A DNA stretch of 7,296 nucleotides, from assembly GCA_023459755.1 (NCBI GenBank), contig JAEWSS010000263.1, positions 1 through 7,296 of the forward strand, in the 5' to 3' direction. Of this stretch, positions 1 to 5,442 are shown piece after piece. How positions within the stretch are numbered: position 1 is the stretch's first letter; each line of letters starts with the position of its first letter. Under the pieces are notes generated by a model that was not told where the DNA came from, searched no databases, and saw only the letters and a list, made by a program, of their open reading frames with translations. This DNA comes from Verrucomicrobiota bacterium (GTDB taxonomy: Bacteria > Verrucomicrobiota > Lentisphaeria > Victivallales > Victivallaceae). Position numbers and translations under genes: made by a program.

Positions 1-1979
1 AACGCGGACTGTCGCTTAAAGCGCCAATCGTTTCGCGAGACGAAAAAGACCAACTCCATAAACTTATCCAGGCCGGCAGTAAACTTCAGTTCAAACTGGT
101 TCACCCGCAAAGCCAGTCGATCATTGAATCCGGACGCATCCCCGCCGGATACGATCTGATGACCGAGGAAACGACAAAGGAAAAAGCCGCATCCTCGGCG
201 GTTGTGTCGCACCGGACGGAAATGAACGGCTCAGGTATTCAAAAGGCGTTCGTTTCGCGCGATCAGATGGGCAGAATATCCATCGCACTTGAATTCAACT
301 CCGAAGGGGCCGCAAAATTCGCAGCGGTCACCCGCGAAAACGTCGGCCGCCAACTGGCGATAGTGCTCGATAACCGACTCTGCTGCGCCCCCGTGATTCG
401 CGGTGAAATCGCCGGCGGACGCGCGGAAATTTCCGGAAGTTTTTCGCTCGAAGAAGCCAAAAATGTGGCCGACGCCCTCACCAACGGCAGTTTCCCGTTT
501 AAAATCGACGTCGAGGCCATGTACGACACCGCACCCACCCTCGGCGCCGACAACGTACGCAACGGCATCGTAGCCGGAATTATTGCGATTTCGCTTCTGG
601 CCGCGTTCATGATGGTCTATTACCATAAATGCGGCCTCATCGCCTGCACCGCCCTCGCGGTCAACGTAGTGCTGATCCTCGGCGCCATGGCCGCATTCGG
701 CGCCACCATGACCATGCCGGGTATCGCCGGCATCATCCTCACACTCGGAATGGCGGTTGACGCCAACGTACTCGTGTTTGAGCGAATGCGGGAGGAACTT
801 GAACTGAAAAAACCGGCGGCGGAGGTCGTCCGGCTCGGATTCTCCAAAGCGCTGTCGTCGGTCGTGGACGGCAACCTGACCACACTGGTGGTGGCGGTTA
901 TATTGATGTATTTCGGCACCGGAGCGGTAAAGGGGTTTGCGTCCAGCCTCTCAATCGGCATCATCGCCAGCCTCTTCACCGCGCTGTTCATGACCCGGGT
1001 GATCTTCGACTGGTACTTGAGGTTTTCCCCCAATCCGCACTTCACCATGATGAAGTTTTTCTCGCGTCCCAACATTAACTTCATACGGCAGTCGCGTATC
1101 GCGGTGCCGCTTTCGCTGGCGGCCATCCTGATCAGCGTCGGCGCCTGCCTGTGGCGTGGTCACGACATGCTGGCGGTGGACTTCACCGGCGGCACACTGC
1201 TCAGCTGCGCTTATCACAGCAAGGACATTCCGACCGAGTCGGTGGAAAACGCCCTGGCGGCAGCCGGAGTCACGGCAAAAGCCACTTACAAAAGCAACGC
1301 CTCGCAGGCGGACAACCGGAAACTTGAGCTCCTGTTCGGAGACACCGGATCGGAGTCCGGTAAACTGCTGGCCGACCGGTCGATTTCAACGCTGAACGCA
1401 GCCTTCCCCGAATTAAAACTTTCCGACGCCCAACTCACCAGCGTCGGCAGCATGGTCGGCGGAGAAATGACCCGAAACGCCATATATTCCATTTTGCTGG
1501 CCTTCGCCGGCATGATCGTCTACGTCAGTTTCCGCTATGAGTTCAGCTACGCCGCCGCCGGCATCCTGGCGCTGGTGCACGACGTGGTCATCGCACTCGG
1601 AATATTCACCTTGATGGGACGCGAACTTTCGCTCCCGGTGGTAGCCGGACTTTTGACCATAATCGGGTATTCCATCAACGACACCATTGTAATCTTCGAC
1701 CGCATCCGCGAGGAATTGCGGCTGAACCCCAATCTGCCGTTCGCCGACGCGGTCAACCTGAGTCTCAACCGGACGCTGAGCCGAACCATTCTGACCAGTT
1801 TGACCACCTTCCTCGTGGTTGTCACCATGTTCTTCTTCGGCGGCATTGCAATCAACGACTTTGTTCTGGTCATCATGCTCGGCATTGTGATCGGCACTTA
1901 TTCATCGCTCTACATTGCCAGCCCGATCGTCGTAAAATGGCATCAACTCAAAGCGGCAAAAAAGAATCACGCCCGTTAA
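1..1979 (+). CDS. secDF: SecD-SecF fused protein translocase subunit, N-terminus missing (partial)
   Basis: This is the membrane subunit that assists SecYEG export, pulling preproteins across the inner membrane using the proton gradient. The reading frame is open from base 3, so the gene enters from the left and the first ATG at 159 is internal; 658 residues are visible. The SecD part ends its periplasmic domain with LAIVLDN and then has the hallmark GIAGIILTLGMAVDANV near residues 240-256, whose Asp belongs to the proton path in characterised SecDF. The SecF part starts near residue 350 and shows DFTGG (393-397), a second periplasmic domain, then VSFRYEF, ALVHDV, GYSINDT (555-561), FDRIREE and an RTILTS segment. 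About nine or ten hydrophobic segments are visible; a full fusion has twelve. SecD and SecF are joined in one frame without a break, as in Bacillus and several other phyla. The family call is very secure; only the start is unknown. A strong terminator follows the stop after 7 bases. Confidence 0.97.
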   Translation, partial: RGLSLKAPIVSRDEKDQLHKLIQAGSKLQFKLVHPQSQSIIESGRIPAGYDLMTEETTKEKAASSAVVSHRTEMNGSGIQKAFVSRDQMGRISIALEFNSEGAAKFAAVTRENVGRQLAIVLDNRLCCAPVIRGEIAGGRAEISGSFSLEEAKNVADALTNGSFPFKIDVEAMYDTAPTLGADNVRNGIVAGIIAISLLAAFMMVYYHKCGLIACTALAVNVVLILGAMAAFGATMTMPGIAGIILTLGMAVDANVLVFERMREELELKKPAAEVVRLGFSKALSSVVDGNLTTLVVAVILMYFGTGAVKGFASSLSIGIIASLFTALFMTRVIFDWYLRFSPNPHFTMMKFFSRPNINFIRQSRIAVPLSLAAILISVGACLWRGHDMLAVDFTGGTLLSCAYHSKDIPTESVENALAAAGVTAKATYKSNASQADNRKLELLFGDTGSESGKLLADRSISTLNAAFPELKLSDAQLTSVGSMVGGEMTRNAIYSILLAFAGMIVYVSFRYEFSYAAAGILALVHDVVIALGIFTLMGRELSLPVVAGLLTIIGYSINDTIVIFDRIREELRLNPNLPFADAVNLSLNRTLSRTILTSLTTFLVVVTMFFFGGIAINDFVLVIMLGIVIGTYSSLYIASPIVVKWHQLKAAKKNHAR

Positions 1980-1986
1980 AAAACGC

Positions 1987-2033
1987 AAAAAAAGTCATAG
2001 GCCGCTCCCAAATACGGCTTATGACTTTTTTTT
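1987..2033. terminator. Bidirectional intrinsic terminator
   Basis: Bases 1987-2004 pair with 2015-2032 over 18 positions, with one G-T wobble and no bulge, around the 10-base loop 2005-2014. Seven A on the left arm and a run of eight T at the right make a U-tract on either strand. It lies 7 bases after the secDF stop and downstream of the 139-aa gene on the minus strand, so it can end both convergent transcripts. Confidence 0.93.
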
Positions 2034-2040
2034 AGCGGCA

Positions 2041-2070
2041 ATGCGCCGGCCGGTCGCGACCGGGACGCAT
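2041..2070. repeat. GC-rich inverted repeat between convergent gene ends
   Basis: ATGCG at 2041-2045 pairs with CGCAT at 2066-2070. Inside lies the perfect 14-base palindrome CCGGTCGCGACCGG at 2050-2063, separated by small unpaired stretches (ccgg at 2046-2049, ga at 2064-2065). It has no T-tract, so it is not a classical terminator by itself. It could add transcript-end stability for the 139-aa gene, act as a protein-binding site, or be a copy of a dispersed intergenic repeat; the window contains no second copy. Confidence 0.5.
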
Positions 2071-2081
2071 CAACCGTTGCA

Positions 2082-2501
2082 TCAGTTTACGCGGCCGACG
2101 GCGATACGCCGTCGAATATCCTCGCAGCGCGCCGCGCCAAGCTCAGCCGCGGCCGGCGACGACTCGACAATTGCGGAAAGCACCGCACATGCACATTTTA
2201 CACTATACTCGTTACAGCATCCGGCGCATTCCGGCACGTCAAGTTGAGTCAGAAAGCGTTCGATTAGAAAATCCAGAGTTCCAGACGTGTACACCAGACG
2301 GTCATCCAAACTTTTATTCGCCGATTTTCCGCAGTGCACCAGCAGCGGCTCCGCCCAATAGAGCGCGTCGCCCTGATAGCTGCCGCTGATCCCGTTTTCC
2401 CGTCGTCTGATTTCATTATTGTCCGGCTCCGGATAAAGTCCGGAACAATAGAGTGAGTCGTCCGCATCAAGTACGGCTCCGTAAGAAATTTGATAACGCA
2501 T
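2082..2501 (-). CDS. Unrecognised cysteine-rich small protein (139 aa)
   Basis: I do not recognise a family. The product has no signal peptide or membrane segment, so it is probably cytoplasmic. It has eight cysteines: C19, C57, a cluster C92-x2-C95-C96-x6-C103-x-C105, and C126. The cluster looks able to bind metal or form disulfides, but this is inference. The middle (about 40-88) is polar and aromatic (SYQGDALYWAEP), and the C-terminus ends in an Arg-rich helix-like stretch (RCEDIRRRIAV). The ATG at 2501 was chosen because AGGGGG lies 4 bases upstream and because the good promoter at 2541-2569 would start the RNA near 2534; a longer reading from TTG at 2537 would begin at or before that point. 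Third codon positions are GC-rich like the neighbours, which supports real coding over the other frames. It is convergent with secDF and divergent from the TPR gene. Confidence 0.72.
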   Translation of the reverse strand: MRYQISYGAVLDADDSLYCSGLYPEPDNNEIRRRENGISGSYQGDALYWAEPLLVHCGKSANKSLDDRLVYTSGTLDFLIERFLTQLDVPECAGCCNEYSVKCACAVLSAIVESSPAAAELGAARCEDIRRRIAVGRVN

Positions 2502-2540
2502 GCCGCCCCCTGTCTCTCGGTTATCTGCAATATCCAAGTA

Positions 2541-2569
2541 TATATAGCACTATTTTATGGAAATGTCAA
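2541..2569 (-). promoter_or_regulatory. Sigma70-type promoter for the 139-aa gene
   Basis: Read on the minus strand, a perfect TTGACA (-35, 2569 to 2564) is followed by exactly 17 bases and TATATA (-10, 2546 to 2541, 4 of 6 matches to TATAAT). Transcription would start near 2534, giving a leader of about 33 bases containing the AGGGGG ribosome site at 2511-2506. It sits in a 100-base stretch with only 22 G/C. Confidence 0.75.
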
Positions 2570-2603
2570 TCTTTTTTCCAAAATTTCATAACTTTTTAAT
2601 TGT

Positions 2604-2631
2604 TTGAAAAAACGACATGACGATGTATTGT
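2604..2631 (+). promoter_or_regulatory. Possible promoter for the TPR gene
   Basis: TTGAAA at 2604-2609 is followed by 16 bases and TATTGT at 2626-2631 (4 of 6). Transcription would begin around 2637-2639, at or next to the ATG at 2639, which would make the mRNA leaderless or nearly so. This fits the absence of any purine-rich Shine-Dalgarno site before that ATG. The -10 is weak and the AT-rich surroundings offer other matches. Confidence 0.35.
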
Positions 2632-2638
2632 TATTAAT

Positions 2639-3964
2639 ATGATAAATTTTTCACAATTCAACCGCGGTCCGGCGCCAAAAATTCCGGATGACCCGGATAA
2701 ATGCGCCGACCGGCTGGACGTGCTGCTCGACCAGCGTAATTACGACGAAGCGCTTCGCACCGTAGACGCCGCATTGCGCCGTTTTCCACGCAACGCGATG
2801 CTGCTTTACTACCGGTCGTGCGCCTATTATTACGCCAACCGGCTCCCTGAAGCGATCAATGCGGCCACCGCCTCGATTGCGTCGGACCCGGAAAGTCCGT
2901 CCGCCTACATCATCCGGGCCGACGCATATGACGACCTGAATAAAAACGAGCTTGCCATCGCCGACTACAACCGCGCCATCGAAATTGCGCCGGACTATAC
3001 GTTGTGCTATTATGAGCGCGCCGAGCTGTTCCGCAAGATGAATCTGCCCGAACCGGCGCTGAACGATCTTGAACAGGCGTTGAAACTTGACCCGGATGAC
3101 CTGCCTTCGCTTCGTCTGCGCATGGAAATCAACGAAGAACTCCAAAATTTTTCAGCCGCACTGGAGGACTCCGACCGAATCCTGAAAAGCGGCAGAGCGG
3201 ATTGCTACGACCTGCTGACCAGAGTGTACTGCAAAACCGCGCTCAACCTGCCCCCTGCGGAAATTCTGCCGGACGCGGTCAAGGCGACCGAACTGAATCT
3301 GGCCGATCCCGAAGCGTGGTTCCGGCGCGGTTCGCTGGAGGACTCGCTGAATAACTTTTCGGCGGCGGTGCAGTCCTACACCCGCAGCATCGAACTTGAA
3401 CCGACGGCGGCGGCGTTTGCCTGCCGCGCCGAGTCGCTGTCCAGTCTCGGTAAAAAAGAAGAAGCGCTGGCCGACTTCAACCGCGCCGTTGAAATCGATC
3501 CGGCCGATCTCGAAAGTTTTGCCGAACGCGGCACGCTGCTGGCCTCGCTCGGCCGCCGCCGCGAAGCACTGGCCGACCTTGACCGTTTTTTGGAAAAAAA
3601 TCCGGACGACGCGCAGGCGCTATCCTGCCGCGGAACCGTTCACGCCGATCTCGACGAACTTGAGGCAGCCAAGGCCGACCTCGAACGGTCGCTCGCCATC
3701 CAGCCCGACCCGGAAACCAGCTACCGGCTCTCCGGCGTGCTTAATCTGCTCGGCGATTACGGCAGTGCGGCTAAACAGTGCGACCTCGCCTTAACCGGCG
3801 CGCCGGACGATCCGGACTACAACTTCTGGCGCGGCGTACTCTTTCTGGACGACGGCGACGAAAAGTCGGCAACCTTATTTTTCCGTAAAGCCATCGACTG
3901 CGCCGACGAAGCCTCCCTGCCCTATTTTATGGCCGAGATCGGCCGGCTCTACAAAGAATCCTGA
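2639..3964 (+). CDS. TPR-repeat protein (441 aa, cytoplasmic)
   Basis: Almost the whole protein is tetratricopeptide repeats, helical-hairpin scaffolds that bind other proteins; no enzymatic domain is attached. About eleven or twelve 34-residue units can be followed from residue 20 to 424. The clearest are near 88-121 (AYIIRADAYDDL, then AIADYNRAIEIAP), 122-155, 224-257, 258-291 (EEALADFNRAVEIDP) and 292-325; the stretch 189-222 is degenerate and could be a hinge or a Sel1-like unit. There is no signal peptide or membrane segment, so it should act in the cytoplasm; its partner cannot be told from sequence. The ATG at 2639 has no Shine-Dalgarno site, but the next Met is residue 54 or so, inside the repeats, so this start is best. 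Codon use is normal for the window. The 3' end overlaps the convergent AraC gene by 16 bp. Confidence 0.93.
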   Translation: MINFSQFNRGPAPKIPDDPDKCADRLDVLLDQRNYDEALRTVDAALRRFPRNAMLLYYRSCAYYYANRLPEAINAATASIASDPESPSAYIIRADAYDDLNKNELAIADYNRAIEIAPDYTLCYYERAELFRKMNLPEPALNDLEQALKLDPDDLPSLRLRMEINEELQNFSAALEDSDRILKSGRADCYDLLTRVYCKTALNLPPAEILPDAVKATELNLADPEAWFRRGSLEDSLNNFSAAVQSYTRSIELEPTAAAFACRAESLSSLGKKEEALADFNRAVEIDPADLESFAERGTLLASLGRRREALADLDRFLEKNPDDAQALSCRGTVHADLDELEAAKADLERSLAIQPDPETSYRLSGVLNLLGDYGSAAKQCDLALTGAPDDPDYNFWRGVLFLDDGDEKSATLFFRKAIDCADEASLPYFMAEIGRLYKES

Positions 3965-4815
3965 TCCACATCCACCGGTTCACCGCGCCGGAACGCCCCC
4001 GGAGACATCCCGTAAATGCGCCGGAAAACTTTGCAAAAATAACCGAGACTGTCAAACCCGCACGCAAACGCGATCTCCTTTACCGGAGCCGGAGACGCCA
4101 ACAACCGCAACGCTTTGCGCATTTTCAAATCCAGCACAAAATCATGAGGCGTGCTGCCGGAAACCTGTTGAAATCGACGGGAAAAATGCCAGCGGCTGCA
4201 TCCCGCCACCCGCGCTAAATCATCAATTGTCAGTGGCTTGTCCAGATTGTCCAGACAATATTCCTGAATCAGGTTGAGCAGCGCGTAGTCGCGATTGAAG
4301 CCGGGACCGTCGGTTGAGGCGCATAATGACATGATAAAATCATATGCGGCGGAACTTGCGCTGTAACAGTCGCGTATCTCCCGATCGCGGCAGCGGTGTA
4401 TCACATCCCAGGCCGAGTCCACCACCCTGGCGTCGGAAGCAAACGAACACACCGAACCGTGAATGCGCCGGAACTCGCTGAATATCCGCATAAGTTCGGA
4501 ACCGCTGACGCTGACATAAAGAAACTCCCACTGCCCGGAGTCCTCCGGCAAACGATAGCAATGTTCCTCCGGAACCGTCAACAGCATCGCCATTCCGGGT
4601 TCCATCCGCCATACGCGCCGCCCGATGCGCAGCTCGCCGACCCCGGACAGCGTATACTGCCAGATCGTCATTTCCTGATTGCCCCGCTTCATCCCGTCCC
4701 AAACATAACTGTGACAAGTCGCACACATGTGACCGCAATGAACCAGCATGCCGCGCAAATGGGCAAAACTTTCCGGAAACACAATGTTATTGTATACTTC
4801 TTCCACCACCGCCAC
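3949..4815 (-). CDS. AraC/XylS-family transcriptional regulator (288 aa)
   Basis: This is a one-component DNA-binding regulator. The N-terminal half (about 48-165) is a cupin-like AraC sensing domain: TIWQYTLSGVGELRIG, then an EPGMAMLLTVPEEHCY turn, then WEFLYVSVSG. The C-terminal half (about 178-278) is the double helix-turn-helix, with LTIDDLARVAGCSRWHFSRRFQQVSG as the first unit, then VKEIAFACGFDSLGYFCKVFRRIYGMSPGAFR as the second and family signature. The ligand is unknown; many such proteins sense sugars. Before the cupin lies an odd cluster, H26 C27 G H29 M C31 A T C34 H35, which includes a CxxCH. The GTG at 4815 has GGAGG only 3 bases upstream (4823-4819); the in-frame GTG at codon 3 (4809) has 9-base spacing and is an equally good start. 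Divergent from the 142-aa gene, which is a natural target candidate, and overlapping the TPR gene at its 3' end. Confidence 0.95.
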   Translation of the reverse strand: MAVVEEVYNNIVFPESFAHLRGMLVHCGHMCATCHSYVWDGMKRGNQEMTIWQYTLSGVGELRIGRRVWRMEPGMAMLLTVPEEHCYRLPEDSGQWEFLYVSVSGSELMRIFSEFRRIHGSVCSFASDARVVDSAWDVIHRCRDREIRDCYSASSAAYDFIMSLCASTDGPGFNRDYALLNLIQEYCLDNLDKPLTIDDLARVAGCSRWHFSRRFQQVSGSTPHDFVLDLKMRKALRLLASPAPVKEIAFACGFDSLGYFCKVFRRIYGMSPGAFRRGEPVDVDQDSL

Positions 4816-4837
4816 AATCCTCCGCCTGTAATCAATA

Positions 4838-4865
4838 AAAATAGCCCGAAGCCGCCGTTTTTCAA
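4838..4865 (-). promoter_or_regulatory. Candidate promoter for the AraC-type regulator
   Basis: On the minus strand TTGAAA (-35, 4865 to 4860) is followed by 16 bases and TATTTT (-10, 4843 to 4838, 4 of 6). A start near 4830 leaves a short leader carrying the GGAGG ribosome site at 4823-4819. Position and spacing are plausible; the boxes are imperfect. Confidence 0.45.
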
Positions 4866-4926
4866 GCGTTCAACCGCGCCTTTTCCCCAATGATCCGGGT
4901 TGACAGCCGTCATACGTTCAAAACCA

Positions 4927-4941
4927 TCCGGCACAACCGGA
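4927..4941. repeat. Small inverted repeat before the 142-aa gene
   Basis: TCCGG at 4927-4931 and CCGGA at 4937-4941 flank the 5-base spacer cacaa. It lies 20 bases before the ATG at 4962 and just before the GGGGGA ribosome site. It might be an operator half-site pair or a leader hairpin, but a 5-bp arm of C and G occurs easily by chance here. Confidence 0.25.
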
Positions 4942-4961
4942 CAAAAATGGGGGAAACATCT

Positions 4962-5390
4962 ATGAACCGGCTAAAAAAAATAAAAGCGCTGAAGGAACAA
5001 ATTGAGCTCTTTCAACTTGAAAACCGCGGGATAATCGCCCGCTACACCATGCCCGAACTGTGCAGCATCTACAACGGCATCGGCCCGGACGCCTTTCCTG
5101 AATGGCTCCGCGGCGTAATAACGTCGCTCAATCCGGCGCTGGAACCGGCGGCATTCATCCACGATGTTGAATGGCACGAAAGCGACGGCTCAAAAATCAG
5201 CTTCCAGGCGTCAAATGCCAGACTCGAACGCAACGGCCGCCGCATTGCCGCCGGCCAATATCACCGGTTTGATCCCCGCCGCTATCTGCTAGCGCACCAG
5301 GCCGCACGATTCGCAAGGCTCTGCACCATGTTCGGATGGACGGCGTGGTGCGCACCGTGCAGTTGCGCGGTCTGCCGTAAAAAGAACTGA
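4962..5390 (+). CDS. Unrecognised small protein with PLA2-like HD motif (142 aa)
   Basis: No family can be named with confidence. The protein opens with a basic, coiled-coil-like helix (residues 3-22), then ARYTMPELCSIYNGIGP and FPEWLRG (28-51), then AAFIHDVEWHESDG (63-76), FQASNARLERNG (81-92), and a basic helix (101-120) running into FGWTAW and four cysteines, C130-x2-C133-x-C135-x2-C138, before RKKN. A glycine-rich YNGIGP loop followed by HDxxW/Y and a later [D/N]xxL recalls the phospholipase A2 fold and small prophage proteins with a similar HDxxY; here Asn85 stands where an Asp might be expected. This is inference, and an inactive or structural role is equally possible. No signal peptide. 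The ATG at 4962 has GGGGGA 7 bases upstream; the in-frame ATGs at 4890 and 4947 lack this. Divergent from the AraC gene, convergent with the kinase gene. Confidence 0.7.
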   Translation: MNRLKKIKALKEQIELFQLENRGIIARYTMPELCSIYNGIGPDAFPEWLRGVITSLNPALEPAAFIHDVEWHESDGSKISFQASNARLERNGRRIAAGQYHRFDPRRYLLAHQAARFARLCTMFGWTAWCAPCSCAVCRKKN

Positions 5391-5408
5391 CTCCGCCGCC
5401 ATATGACC

Positions 5409-5441
5409 GGCTATGCCGTCGGCGTCACCGCCGGCAAAGCC
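5409..5441. terminator. GC-rich hairpin between convergent genes, no T-tract
   Basis: GTCGGCG at 5418-5424 pairs with CGCCGGC at 5429-5435 (7 pairs, one T-G) around a 4-base loop, and GGCT at 5409-5412 can close with AGCC at 5438-5441 across an internal loop. It lies in the 52-base gap between the stops of the 142-aa gene and the kinase gene. Without a T-run it would be a weak or factor-assisted terminator, or simply GC-rich chance pairing. Confidence 0.3.
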
Positions 5442-5442
5442 G

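Noticed and set aside
159..161. ATG at 159 as the start of secDF
   Set aside because: The frame is open to base 3 and the upstream residues continue the SecD periplasmic domain, so this Met is internal.
2264..2530. Alternative 88-residue minus-strand frame overlapping the 139-aa gene
   Set aside because: It would start about at the expected RNA start, lacks a ribosome site and has less host-like codon use than the 139-aa frame.
2502..2537. Longer version of the 139-aa protein from TTG at 2537
   Set aside because: That codon lies at or before the transcription start predicted by the promoter, and the ATG at 2501 has its own AGGGGG site.
4396..4893. Plus-strand 165-residue frame covering the start of the AraC gene
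   Set aside because: It is antisense to the conserved regulator, has no ribosome site and no recognisable domain.
4900..4928. TTGACA at 4900-4905 as a promoter for the 142-aa gene
   Set aside because: The -35 is perfect but no acceptable -10 lies 15-19 bases downstream (17 bases on reads accatc).
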